Origin: Eleginops maclovinus
Lineage: Eukaryota > Chordata > Actinopteri > Perciformes > Eleginopidae
Direction: 5' to 3'
Assembly: GCF_036324505.1 (NCBI RefSeq)
Contig: NC_086370.1
Location: 16,580,600-16,644,599, forward strand
Length of the DNA stretch: 64,000 nucleotides
Made by a program: the position numbers and the translations under genes. Each line of letters opens with the position of its first letter. Position 1 is the first letter of the stretch. Under the pieces are notes generated by a model that was not told the origin of the DNA, made no database searches, and saw only the letters and a list, made by a program, of their open reading frames with translations. Shown here one piece after another: positions 42,401 to 57,400 of the stretch.

Positions 42401-45400
42401 TTTTCTTGTTGTTTTTTTGTGCATCCAGTTCATGCTTTTCCATCAAAACCCACATAATGGCTTTCCCCCCACACACCTGTTCCCCACTTGCCCAATGTGT
42501 GTTTTGATTATGTTTTGTCTCGTTCATGTGAAGGCACGCTCTGTGTTTGAGTTTCCGCACAGACATACTCCCTGCCTGAAAAATGTGTTTGCTAGCTGAC
42601 ATCACACGGCAAGGAACTGTGAATAGACAGGTTGGTGTCCTTATTACCGTTCACTGTGACTTTGACTCCAATTAGAGAGAAGCAGTCAGGGTCATTATTA
42701 GAAATTTAATTTTCAAATGCCCTCTGCTGTCATTGATTTCTACCCACAGCTAAGTCATTTTCTCTCTCCTAGTCAGATTGATGCGTTTGATCATTCTTGT
42801 TTGACTCCCGCTAGGTTTCAGGAAAAAAGACAGTAGTTTTCTAAAGCTCAGTGTTTAGAGTAAATCACTTTTCCATTTGGAATAAAAACCCCTATATGTT
42901 TGCTGTTGGTATTTCCATTTATTTATCCACAGATTTAATCTTTTGATATGATATGATGTCGCAGCAGCAATACTTTAGTGGTGACCCAGTTTCACTTCCA
43001 ACACACTTAATCCACAGACTTGATTGGAATGGCTGCGATGTAAGAATGAAAATGTATGAAAAAATACATCACAGCGTGATCCAGAAATGGTGATTCAATA
43101 AAATGCCCAAATTGCATTTAGCTGAGATGAGATTGACCGTCAAGGCAGAAGCAGACACAAGGAAGATGTCTGGTGAGAATAACTGGACACAGAGAATGTC
43201 TGCGTGGCGCTGTGGTGGCACGGATGACTTTCCTGTGACTTTCATTGCTCTGGGCAGTTGGATTTAACTTGACAAAGAGTAATGAGGTTATCGATTGGGC
43301 TACAACGAAATAAGCAGTCTTCAACACCTCCAAAGTCTCTTGGGAGCCAAGGAACAGCCAAGTGCAACATCCTCAAAAATGTGGCCTGGGAAAATGCAGC
43401 TCATTGATTTCCGATAGATTATTCCATTAGTGCCCTAATGTAGTGTGTTGGGGGACAAACATCATCCTTCTAGTTGATTAGAAAATAAGCAATCAAGAAG
43501 TGTTGCCTGGCCTGTAAGTGGACGGGAAAGTGGTAGTGCATTAAGATCTCTAATACATGCTGCATATAAAGCCTACAGAATTTTAAATTCCTCTAAGCTC
43601 TAGACTAATTGTGATAATGATAATCATTTCAGTTGTGCTTGTAATTTTCGTCTGCTTTTGACACTGTCGATTGAAACTGCAAGCGTTTTATGTCATGTGA
43701 TTCAAATGAATACACCTTTTTCAGGAGACATTTTATCTTTCATGTCCTCATTTCACATTTGGGATGTGGCTCTGTTTGTAGAAAAACTCCCATCCTATTT
43801 TGTTTTTTCATTTTCCGGACAATCTACATAGTCCGCTCTATGTGGGAAAACCTCATGGCATCAATCAAAATGCAAATAAAAGAATGGCTGACTTCAAAGG
43901 AAGAAAAACAAGATGTTAAGTGAAGCGACACAAACGTATGTATATGTGTGTCTATTTAAAGAATGACAATGCTTCTTTGACTTCATTCCAAAGGTGACCA
44001 AGTCAGGACGAGCCAGCTACTTTGTCTCCTACATGAGAGAGTCCTTCAAGCGGATGAAATTACCAAAATACTGTCTACCAAAGGTAAGCAAGAAAGAAAC
44101 CAAATTCTCTCAGATAAGAAGGGTTGTATTATCATAGAACAACATGATTATTGTTTTGTTTTTATAGACCACAAGTCGTACAACTGTTAAGAAATGTCAT
44201 TCATAATACTGAAGCTCATGGCCTCTATATAAATGCTCTGTTGTGTCTCTACCTATCTTTCTTGCTCATTCTCTCGGTTCATCTGTCTCTCTTTCTCCCA
44301 CCAACACCTCCAGGACATGCATATTATCAGCACCGATGAAAAGCAGGTCTTTGCTGCGGTTCAGGAGTGGAACCAGAACAACACATACAGCCTTTACATC
44401 TCAGACTCCCCAGGGGTCTACTTTACCCTTTCATTAGAGAACCTGAGAACCAGCAGAGGACCCGCCGGTAACCTGCTGGTTGACTTTTATAAGGTGTGAG
44501 GTTACTCGGCTGTCGCTACACTAACACTAATGCCCCTTTCAGTTACTTCACATAGTAGTAGAAAACACTCTACCACCCTTTGGTGGTATTTATAGAGGGG
44601 AGACAGCTACCAATTATTCATTATCCATTATCTGGCTATTATTTTCCCCATTACTTCATTTGTTGGTTTTGTCTATAAAATGTTTTATTACTTTTTTTAA
44701 GATCCTGAGGGGATATTATAAAATCCAAAGAAATTCACTTTTAAAGAGACTTAAAGTAGCAAAACATCAAATCCTCAGTTAAGCTAAAACACATCTGCAT
44801 TACGTCTTTAGGAACATTTACTTTACATAAGTACAAAATGGAGATTCTTTTCTTGAGTATTTCCATTTTATGCTTCAATACATATGATAATTCTGTAAAA
44901 TATGATGCATTATTACACAATAAACAATACAAAGTGCACTCAGTAGAGTTCAGATTTCCAGCAGGTACTGTATGTTTCTGGGAAAGGACTCCAGACAATC
45001 TTTTTAGTCCGAAAGTGAATTTGAACACCCAGAATCCAACCAAATTGTAGTTTCCAAAAAGATAATTACAAATCAAAGAAGTTAGAATTAGCCCTACCAC
45101 AACCTGTGGTAACCTTAAAGTACTGCTTTTAATGAATCAATAATAATTAACAAAGATAAAAACAATACTAACCCTGAGTAATCTTTAGTTTAGTTACTAA
45201 TAGCTAAAAACATGTCTATACTTGTACTTGAATTGATTTTACCCCGTGGTAGAGTAAACAGGCTAAATACTTCCACCACTGCTAAAACAATGTTTTTTCT
45301 TTTATTATTAATTACTTTTATGTTTGTTTAACTACTAATTGTAGCTCTAAAGCATCGTGAATATGATGATTTCGTTTGGAAAATACTATAGATAATGAAT

Positions 45401-48400
45401 GCATCTTTGCTGTTGTCCTTCCTAGGTTGAGGGGATAAATGGGATGTATCTTGCCAACAAACTGCTGGACACTCATGTCAAGACTTTCATCACATACAAC
45501 AAGGGACAAACATGGGCCCTGCTGCCAGCTCCTGCTGCTGATGTGGCTGGAAATAACCTTCATTGCATTCTGGTGAGCCTGAGCTTGAGTGAATTTATGC
45601 TCTTATTCATGCGAAATGAAGTTTACGACATCCATCATTCATCAAATGTTTCAACCTCATCAGCTGTGCTTTGGATGTGCTTTGATTCGGAGCTATTTTT
45701 TACACGGGGCGAGGCGCCAGCTTCAGCGTCAGCCTCCCAAATGTCCGAGGAGATGCTCGGCAGGAATGTTCTTATTATCGGTGTGAGGCACAGAGTGTCA
45801 TTGTGTGTAGTTCCAGGGGTCCAGACTTTCCATTAACCTCTGTGATTTCAATTTACTACCTGTAGTCAAACTGGACTAATGAACGTTAGATTACAATGAA
45901 TTACATTATGTGGCCGTTTTGTTATTCAGCAGACATTATATTAATCTAATCCAGTTAGTATGTTCTTTAGATGCTATTTGAAGTAATGTGAATTGTTAAT
46001 AGTGTGTCTCTTTGGCATACAGATGACCGTCTTACTCTTGTCTGTTTCCTGACCCCCTTTCAAGCTCTGCTTCTTGATGTATTGATGTTTTTCAATGTGC
46101 TTTAATCTGAGAGATGAGTGAACATGATTTGAATCAATTTTTTCCAGTTTTATCAGTGAATCTTGGGGAATTTTAATTACATGCCTTGTTTGCTTTAGAA
46201 TAAAACAATTCAAATGCCCTCTGTGTCCTCTCAGGCATGTTCTGTCTTTTTTCCAGGCAGAGGAGTTGAAAGGAACAAAGTATCTTTGTTTTAAAAATGC
46301 TATCTGAGAATGTTAGCACGTTCCTCTCAACGGGGAAGCATATTTGAAGGCAAAGCTAATTATAATTGCTCCTGAGTAGATCTGCCTGATACGTATTGTC
46401 TCAACATGTGCTGCAATGGAAATCCTTTTTGTTGACAGCCATTTTGTTCGCTGCATCTGCATCTGGAAATGTCGGAGAATCCCTACACGTCTGGACCCAT
46501 CACCAGCAAAAAGTCTGTCCCGGGAATCATCGTGGCTACAGGTAGAGTTACCTAAAGGAAGGGCATATGATGTCGTAGATGTAATTGATCAGATTAGACC
46601 AAAGGTATCTTCTCAGATAAATGCATTGTAGCAGTGCAACCACTAAAACACACAAAATTAATCACGTAGTGCCCTCTTTCTGTCATTGAAATCCAATACT
46701 GAAACTCCTACATCTTGTATTTTGGGGGGACATGATTAGGTTGCAGTCATAAATATGTCCTTCAGCGGAAAATGGGGACATGCACAGGTTTCACAATATA
46801 ACTCTTACAGATTTTATCAGTTGATTGTGCATGAAGGTGTGTTATGAAGTTCCTTTGCTATGTAAATACACACTGAGTGAAATTATTCATGTTTTTGTAC
46901 TCAGGGAACATTGGAACAGAGCTGTCCTCCACTAACCTTGGGATGTTTATAACATCTGATGCAGGAAATAGTTGGAGACAGGTGGGTACACACATTGATT
47001 CGTTTACCTTTAACAGAGGGTGTATTCATATTGACCGAGTGCCCCTCATGTGTGAAGCAAATTAGTTATTTTAATGTGCACTAAAACAGATTTTCGATGA
47101 AGAGCACAACGTGTGGTTTCTTGACAATGGAGGGGCTCTGCTGGCGGTCTTACATTCTCCGACGCCTATTCGACACTTATGGTAGGTATAGCTACTCTCC
47201 AACATAATACGCTTTTATAATTACTGTAGGTGGAAGCTGTACTGTAGGTGTTGGAAATGTAGTGGAAAAGGACCTGGGTATAATTTCCTTTTTTAGTGGG
47301 TTTGATGCAACATATGAATACATTCAATGTTTTGAAATGCTGATGGGCTAACTTTGCATGATTATTGTATCGTCACTGCGGCTTCAAAACTGTCAGGATC
47401 ATTTCCAACAGAGGAGAGTCTGTTATGGCTTTGTACTCTGGGCTGGATATGATGGTTTGAGTGCTTTTATGTAAATGAAAAGTGGAGCAGGGTGGAAATA
47501 TGAGACTGAGAATGCCCTCATAAGCCCCTCATATTGTGGGCGCTTTGTAACACCATCTACTTTGATGTCCCTGAACATTACGGTCCTGTCAAAAGTGATT
47601 AAGCTCCAGGAGAGGTGATTTGAAACACCCCAAATCTATTTCTAATGCTACAATCTGAGACATATCTCTGTCTTCTGTTTCATCACCTTCAAATTTTGCT
47701 CTGGGTCGAGGGACAGTTGTTCTTTTGTTCAGCTCGAGAATATTTCACGGTGCGGAGAATCTTGAGGTGCCTCATTTCTCAACTGTGGCAAAAAGCTAAA
47801 TCACCTGAAGTAGTGTATCATATGTCTTTTGTTCCTTGTTTTTCACTGCTTAACCTCTGTGCTTGTGATGTTTCAACCTGTATGCTTACAAAATATACTA
47901 TATATTAAGCCACTCAAAGATAAACATGGATGGATGGATACAATGACAGATGCTCATGTGTTGACAGCTGTTGTTTTTTTTTCCCTCAAGGATCAGTCTA
48001 GACGAGGGAAAAAAATGGGATCGTCACAGTTTCTCCTTGGCACCTCTGTATGTGGACGGAGTTTTAATGGAGCCAGAATCTGACAATCACATTATCACGT
48101 AAGCGAAGATACACAAGTCCACTTCAGCAGGGGTAAAAGCAATATTATTCGGCTAAAATAACTAGCGCTTCTGTAGAGGAAAACAAAGATCCACCTTTTT
48201 CCTATCTCGTCTGTCAGCATAATGACAGACTTCAGATTTGCTGTTGCTGCTGTAGAACTTTGTATATTTCAAGAGTAAGGCTTATCTGAAATCAGCATTT
48301 TACTGAAACATGTTCCAGTTTCTTTGGACACTTCAGTCATCGCTCAGAGTGGCAGCTGATCAAGATCGACTACAAGGGCCTGTTTAGCAAGAGATGCATG

Positions 48401-51400
48401 GATGGAGATTATCAAACATGGCAACTACACAACAAGGTAACAGGAATATTTAACATTATTGATTCAGTATCAGCTTAAGGAGTGTGTCCATTTGTCATCA
48501 CTGTAAACAATCACTTTACACAAGAACAAAAAACATTTCTGCCCAGCTTCTCTTTCCAGAGTTTCTTATGAAAACCATCTTTTTCTCTGTTTGATAGGGG
48601 GAGCCGTGTGTGATGGGCGAGAAGCAGATCTATATGAAGCGCAGGCCAGGCAACCGTTGCATGCTGGCCCAGGACTATTCGAGGATCTATTCCTCAGAGC
48701 CATGCCTCTGCACAGCGTATGATTTCGAATGGTAATGACTTCTTCTCTCAGCTTTCCCAATTGGGACTATACGGTAACTGAGACTTTTATCCTCAGTGAT
48801 CCTTCATTTCTTTCATTACGTGTTTATCAAACAGCCTCTTTCCTTTGAACATCTAATTCACTTGTACTTAATTACGGTTGCTTGGAGACATTTGTAATGA
48901 AAAACGGAAGTATCAGTTAGCAGAACTTCATATGCCTTAATATCCATCCTATATTGCACATTTACTTGAAAATCAATATGACTCTATTCATCAAACCTAA
49001 TTATAGTTTAAACATTGTAGTTGGGAGTTTGGAACTTTTCATTGTGCTACTGCAATTTGCATAATGTCAAGTAACTTATTAGAATTCAATTTATAATGAA
49101 TGACTAAATTAATTTTAAATATCTTTTTTCCATCTGTCGGAAATTCTGTTTGATCCTGCTTGTCTGACAATCATGTCTCTAGTTATGGTCTTAAAATATG
49201 CCATGAAGCGCCAACTGCAAAGCAATTGCCCCACTACAAATGCTTGTAGAGGCTAGATTATTGGATGCTGCAGTGTTTATCATTTTATGAAGTGTCATGT
49301 ATTTTTTGGCAGTGACTATGGCTGGGAGCGCCAGACGAACGGGAAGTGCTCCCCAGCTTTTTGGTTCAATCCAAACGGTGTAGCTAAAAGCTGCAGCACC
49401 AGCCAACACTTTCTTAACAGCACAGGGTAAGTGGCCACCAATGTTCAATCCATCACAAAACAATATTATTCCACTCCAGCTTGTTAGTCACGTTGTCTCG
49501 CACAAACAGAAAAAATAATGGTTCTCTTCCTCAGTGGTTTGGATAAAAGGCTCAGAGTAGAGCTGAATAAAGTAACCTGCTGTAGACTGTGTCCCAATTT
49601 CATTGTACATAATGATGCTGAGCCTTTTCTGGGAAGGCATCATGTTCACATCCAAAAAAGTGACAAAATAGGCCAGTGTACATATTTCTTTAAATCTGTG
49701 TGCTGTGGATCTACACTTTGAACAAAAAGAGTTGAAGAACTTTTTATTGAGGAAAGGATAAGAAGTGATAATTAAATTCATTTTGGATTGTGGTAACACA
49801 GCTCCGAAATAGCTTTTGAAGTACTTTGGTAAAACATGTAACTTTCTTTTATGGAGTTTTTTCAGCTGTCGGAGTTTTATTATGATTAATTCTCAAGAAA
49901 ACATATTCTTCGTCTTTGTATGCACCACAAATACCAAAGCAAATTCCTTGTATCTGTAAACTACTTGGTAATAAAACCAATTCTGATTCTGATATGTACG
50001 TCAGTGATGAAGACTTCCTGACAGGCTGTATACTATGAGAATAAGTATGTAGCGTATAAAAGCATTTAACACATTTTTTTAATTTGCTTTATGCCTCAAA
50101 GGTATCGGAAGGTTTTGTCCAACAACTGTAAGGAGGCCGGGAGGAACGTGTACTCACCTAAGAGGCAGGTGTGTCGTCCCAGACCCCCCCGAGGCCTGCG
50201 GCTGTCCACCAGTCATGGAGAGCTCAGTGCCACTGTTGGAAGCAACGTCACCTTCATGCTCTACCTCGACGACGTGAGACTCACCACCTAAAATATGTTG
50301 TGTTAGCACCCAAGGGTCAAGGGTCCAGACTATTCTGTCAAAGCCTACTATAGTATGAGCATTTATTTGCATACAAAACTATACTACCATGACATTTTTA
50401 GAGAAATGTTTCATTGATTTTTGATTTATTTTTGTATTGTGGTTTTTGTTTTGCTCATCTTCTTGACGTCTTACTATGCTTTAGCTCAGGCTTAGGTTGT
50501 TGGTTTGTTCCGCACAGAATGCTAGTAAGTTTTAAACGCTATTGTCAAAGGAAAGGCAAAGAAAAAAGTCACACCTTAATAGGGTTGAACTGTGCAATCA
50601 ACACACTATGGCCTACAGCATACTGCTTGGAGTTTCCCTAGTTCTTAGTTGTTCCTAATCGAGGGCTATTGAAGATGGACAAATCCTTGGTACTTTTTGT
50701 TATGACCTCTGTAGTTCTGTTTTTCCTTTTCCTCTTCTTTTCTCTGTTGAATTTCTGTCTCTGAACATTTATATCCACCTGCAAAGTGTTTGTGACACAG
50801 CTGATAGTACATCTCAGTACAAGCACTTTCGTAGTGGACTTCACTTGTATTCCTTCTAATTGAAGCATCCTGACCTAAGCCGTGTTGACAGATGTCATGT
50901 CTTACTGTCTGTCCACAGGGGGACTCGCTGAAAACCAGCATCCAGCTAGACTTCGGAGACGGCATCAAGATAATATACTCTAACTTGAGCAGGACGGATG
51001 ACGGCATCAGCCACATCTACCGAGCGACTGGGATTTACCGAGTGACAGCTATGGCTGAAAACAGCCAGGGATCTGACAGCAGCATACTGTTTTTACACAT
51101 CACCAGTATGTGAATAAGAAACATCATTACTCAGTCCTGTGGCAGTGCATATAGCATGAATCTCTTCTCTTTCATGGATAGCCACGTTCCCACTCTGCTG
51201 AATTCCATTTCAGTCATGGCTGCATTATTTCTTATGCGTTTTAGCCCTGGTATATGGAAAAACACACACCAGGAGCTAAATGTACATGAGCTGTAAATGC
51301 AGTAGGACTCTGTGTGTGTTTTACGTGTGCTTGCATTTATTTGTATACCATGTTTAAAATATGTGTATGTATGATGTGTGGTGGTGTATGTGTTGTTGCC

Positions 51401-54400
51401 TCAGGTCCAGTGGAGCGTGTATATCTCTCCGCTCCTATCGTAGCCATCAGGGGGAAGGAGGTTAATCTGACTGCGGTGGTCTGGCCTAGTCACATCAGAA
51501 CATTGACCTTCTTCTGGTGGTTTCACAACAGCTCCGAGGTGAGAAGCTTCTCCTCCCACTCCCACTATTGTTCCAAACACACACACAGATTTTCTGTCCT
51601 GTTTACCGCAGTCTTTTCTATCTTCTCTTGGTGTCCTTGTGTTGTTGTTTACAAAGTGTAAATCTGCAAATCTTTCACACAAATCATGTAAAATGTGACT
51701 GCACGTGACTGCGCTTCTGGAGGAGCCAGCTAGGATGGCTAGTCCTGTTTATTTATCACGCTGATTGTTTTCACGGCAGCAGCTCCTTATTATACAGTGT
51801 GTCAAGGGCTGCATGTATGCCGTATTCTATATTCATCTGAGAGGATGCAGGGTTTTCTGTGAAACTCTCTGTGTTTCCTTTTGAAATCCAGCCCATTATA
51901 ACCTTGGAGGGAAGCGTCTCATACACGTTTCTGAAAGAGGGAAATAACAAGGTCACGGTCCAAGTTGCTTCTGGGAGCACCATACTGCAAGATTCAAAAG
52001 TTTTAACTGTTAAAGGTGAGTGGGCAAGATAGTCTTCAAAGCACTTTAATTGGTGCAATGCACGTTACATGAATATGCAATATGCTTTCTCCGGGAAAGC
52101 ATGATGCCTCTCTCGGTCCATGCTGCAAGCAACACCATGTTGATGTCAATGTGGACTTATCTAATGAATAAAATGTCACGGTGTGCAAACACGAAATCTT
52201 GAGCAGCAATTAACTTCAAGGCGTATGATGCCAAATGAGAAAAGACAAAACTGCACATCAGATTAATCAGAACGAAACCAGAAGTAACATTCATATTCCA
52301 ACACACATCACTTTGCCTTTTTTGCAGAGTTCTTCAGGTCACTGTTGTTGTCGTTCTCACCGACTCTTGATGAGCACAACCCTGACATCCCAGAGTGGAG
52401 AGAGGACATCGGACGCGTGGTGCGGACAGCTCTTTCACAGGTACATCCAGCCCATAATGCTCTGAGGCCTCTCCTGGACATCAACATCAGCCACCAGTGG
52501 CTCTCAGAGTCATTATTATTTTATAACTGTATGCAGTATTGATACTGTATTCATGATGTTTTATGGTATGTGTTTGAGTTGTTGTTTTTACATTTGACAA
52601 CAGCCATCAGACACGGTTATCTAGTGTGCACTTTAATTTAACCTGAATTTGAAGTTGCCAAACTTCCACTTCAATCTGTGGACGTTTGGCAATTTTGACT
52701 TTATTATCCAAAGTTTTAGATATGACAGTTCATATGTAAACCTCCATTAAAGATTTGAGTTATTATTTAAAGGGACAGTTCAAATGTATCAACATCCAAA
52801 CCACTATTAATGTACCCCAGTTAGCTTTAGTGTTTTTGGCAGCTTCTTGGCATGGTCATTTTGTAAATAATACAACACATGTTTTTGCTAAAAACGTACT
52901 ACAAAATCCATTTACAATACAGTTAGACTAAATCCAAATAAGATGAGACCCAACAAGTACTAAAGTCATCATAAAGGTGGGTAAAAATAGCATCTTGATG
53001 CTATTACACACTACACTACATAATTATTAATATGATGATGTTGCGGTGTCCTGTGGCTGCAGGTGTCTGGAGTTTCTGAGGATCAGCTGCTGGTGTCAAT
53101 GTATCCTGGACTCCCATCTACAGCAGAGCTCTTCATCCTGCCTGATGAACATACATCAACGGAGAACAAGAAAGCGGGTGAAGAGGCTCTAGTTAGGGTA
53201 AGATATCAAGTGGCATTAGAATAGAATGGTTATTGTTGTGTCCACTTGCATTAGATTCTGTAAGAATTTTTGACATTTTGAAGTGTTTAATTGTGAATTT
53301 TTTTATCTTTAGAGAAAGTCAGGCCAACTGTCTCCCCATGTCTACAGTCATTATGCTAAGCTAAGCTAATAGCAACATGCAGACATAAGTGATGTCAACA
53401 TTCTGAACTTTTGAGAAAACATACTGAGCTTGCTGAACTATTACTTTAACACAGTTTATTATAATTCATTTATTTATGTAAGTTACATAATGACATTATA
53501 TGATAAAAAAGAACATGATATTCAGCCTCACCGAGTTTGTTTTTATTTTCCCTGAAACATAATGTACAATTCTCTGTTTTATTCCTTATTAGATATCAGA
53601 TATTTTTGTCACTGCCCTGAACCAAGGCCTGATCCAGTTTGAGCTGAAAGCAGATATTCGCATAGTTGTGTACATGACTCAACAAACGTTGGGTAAGTTT
53701 GTTCATAACTATGCCCATCACAACCGCACACTTGTTCCATTGTAATTGTTGCATTTGAAAACATTTTGGAGGTAACATAAAAAAGCATAGACTTTAGTGT
53801 TAATTTATGCAGATATTGTACATCATGTCTACAGTGTTTGTTCTGCTTGAAGCTGTAATAGAGATAAGCTGTGTGTCTTTGTTAGAATGATTTGAGATTG
53901 AGTTCCCAAACACACAAAAAAAAAACAAAATTATTCCCTGAATGAGATTTATATGGGACTGTATACCACATAATTTAAATACATTTCACAGTGCATAAGA
54001 TGTGTGCCTGAGGCTATGAGACAGTAGTTCTCTTTTGAAATCAGCCAATCAATGACTTGATTGACAAAGAAAGCATTTGGTATGCACTAAGGAAATCGTC
54101 AGGGTCACCGGGTCATTAGCATATCGCAAAAACGTGTCGATCAACCCTGCATGGCTTTACCCTTTTCATCCACCAACGGATCTGTCTTCATTTGTGTCTG
54201 CTTACAAAGGTCTGCGTTGCCTTTTAAAATGATCCGGAAAGGTCATAGACTTCATAGTCCTCTCTCTGAAGGAGAGAAAGATGGGAGGCGAGTGGCAATA
54301 CTTTGAATATTGCATTTCAGCATTTAAAAAGGCATGACTATGCATAAGGTACCTGCATGATGGGCCCCAGGAAGAGGAAGTACACCTCCTAAAGCTTCCT

Positions 54401-57400
54401 TTTAATACCCTGAGGGGATAGCATGCAGAGAGCAGCTCTTCAAGCTGCTTTTACGCGACATGGGGTGATGGAAGTAATCTCTTGGTAATAAGACATGGTT
54501 AAGAACAAAAAGAGAGCAATTGTCTCGGTCAAATTATCTTTGGATCTGTCTGTCTTTCAGCTCCTCTTGTGGATTCAAACTCCATCCACAGTGGGTCGGC
54601 CATGCTGATGCTGCTCACTGTGGTGTTGGTTGGTTTAGGGGCGTTTTTCATCTACAAGTTTAAAAGGTGTGTTCACTTCGATTAAAAAGTAAACTGTGTT
54701 GAACTTACTTGAAAATCAGACACAATGTTTATTTGTTGTTGGTAAAAAACCTTACACAGTTCCTGCTATCTACTTTTTGCTAGGAAAATTCCCTGGATCC
54801 ATGTTCAGACTGAGGACAGTCGGGAGAAAGACCCAGAGGTGATCAGTACTGTCGGGCAAAACGACAACATGTCCAAGGTCAAGCTCAGCGAGTTTCCCTC
54901 TCCGAAAGAACTCATGGAAAAGGAGCTGGAGGCCAGGAGCAGTGGTACGTTAGCTGCACAGTCACTTCTTACCAAACAATTGTTACGTGAATAACCAGCC
55001 TTTTTCGCAGAAGTGGGATATATTTAGCTATCCCACAGTTTAAAAGTAGGTCAAAGGAAATGTTGTAAAGTACAAATATAAAGTACTCAATGTGCAGGCT
55101 ATTTTTGCGTTATATCATGAAGTATACTTTACTTTTTAATTGTTATTGATGCAGTCAAATTCAAACAACATTTTATGACAAAAGTAGCTATCAACTGCAT
55201 ATACCAAATGCAGAATCAAGTTCAACATAGATATAAAGTCCTATCTAACTAAATTACTCTAGTTACATAGAAAGTAACTAAGAATTGTACTTGAGTTAAT
55301 GGTCTTTGGTGGATGTTTTTTTATTTATTTAGGAAACTACAGTATACTGTATGACATTGGTGGTCTTTTATACCAAGACTTAATTAAATGCAGAATATTA
55401 ATACATGCGTACTGCTTAGACACACTAATACAGGATTTAAAGGATCACTGTCACTTTAGGAGACTGATACTGATTAACATTTTAGTGCCCTTAAAACGCT
55501 TCCCTGAGCATCTGGTTTGAATATACTGTAACTGTATCCTTGTGTTGACACAAAATACTGACTGTATCTTTAAGTGCCGCACATATCTGAGCTGCTGGAA
55601 CGTCTCTGTCGATGCGATGTGTCATATTTTTTAGAAATTGCACGCCACAGGCTCAACTGCTGCCCAGTAACCAGATATCACGATGACAAGTTAACTTTAT
55701 GATTACTGGTTGACATCCACCGTGATGTCTTTTAGATGAGAGCTGTTCAGTCCCTGCAGACACTGGATTATTTGACAAAAGTAGCACTGCAGTGCTCCTG
55801 ACAAAGACATGTGGGCTGCAGGCCGTTTTCTGGTCGCTCAGCACTTTGGCTATTCTTCATTTCTCAGCTGTTTCTACTTTTCCAAGTCCTTGCTGATCTG
55901 AAACAAATGAACTCCTTCTTACATCAAAGAGTTTATTTATAAAAGGGCAGAGCAGCATGGGACCTTTTCATTCAAGGCTTGCTACATTAAATGAATGTAA
56001 TGTTTCAGTAATACTCTGAATCTTGGTTTGATTCACATGCAGTTTGATTTTCACTGGGTTACAAGTCTGTTGTAATCACTTTACAAGGATGTAATAAAAT
56101 ATATCATCTGCTAGGGCAGGCCACTGTCCTGTAATCATTCATCTATTCAGAACATTGCCTCATCACCCACTATTGAATTGCGAACTTTCTGACTTCTTAG
56201 TTTAATTATATTTTAAATGTGCCAAGGATAAACAGAATATGCCTCTGACATATATTTTATAAATTACAGATTTTTCATTGCCTGTAAGCCAGGCCTTGCT
56301 CCAGCTGGTGGAAAACATGCCCCCTACCAGAGGAGAAACATTAACCAGTTTTAATTTAATTAATGTCTGGGTTCAGTGATTTTATGTGTTCTCATTTTAG
56401 TCCAAATGGCTTTACAAGCGCTAAGAAGAGGGAGAATATGCTTTTCCTTGATATTTTTCACAGCACAGCGGGAGCTATGAAGGAAAATTAAAATTCATGA
56501 AGGTTGAAACGTAGATTTGAACATGTTAAACGGGACTTGACAGATTAGAATCAAAAATGTGATGTATTGATTAATGTTGTTACAATTGGTTGTGAATGAT
56601 GAACGTGACAGTTCTCATGGCCTCATGTTTCATAATACATAAGTAGAAATTTGCAGTTCAGTTGAATTTAAACAAAAGCTTTAAAATTAAAATTAGCATC
56701 AAGACTAAACTACATTTATCAAGCGACTGACTCATAATGAGAGTCACGTGTAAGAGAATAATCTTTTAGAGCTAGAGTTAGAAACCACGTCATTAATCAC
56801 ATGTTCTAACAGCCAATCAGAGTCAATTAGTTATGCCTGCATTTTCTTCATTGTTTATTCTCTTTTTTACTTCTTTTATAGTGTACCGTTTTTTTTCCCC
56901 CGTTTATCCCTGATGCAGCTATAATGGATATTTTTGCAAGAAGTTTCAACTGATTGTTTAAATGTGCTTGTTTTACTGTAAAAGTGTTGCAGCAGCCGGC
57001 TGTTTTAGGATGAAAAAAGCTCTTAAAACCCAGTGTGTGCAACCTGCTTAGCATAAAGGACAGACAGACACAGTAAGTGACTATAGCTGGTAAACCAAGT
57101 GGAGCATTTACCAGCTTCAGGAGAGGCTAGAGACCAAAAACAAAGCCAAAATAGTGGATGTTTAATTCATCAGGTGGTTTATTAAAAACAGCATTTGTAC
57201 AATTGTTATAATTTTGATAAATAGCTTCTAATTTTTCATCTTTAACTTTAAATGTTTATTCACATATTTGAAGACTTCATAAATCTGTCCCTTTCAGCTC
57301 TGTGTGGATCACACCATTCACTTCTGTTGAGCCTTGTGAGATATTAAAATACTACATTTAACCTTTCAGATCTTAATTTGAAATGTTATCAAATATTCAC

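Noticed and set aside
49191..49463. 90-codon minus-strand open frame
   Set aside because: It is the antisense shadow of sorcs3 exon 17.
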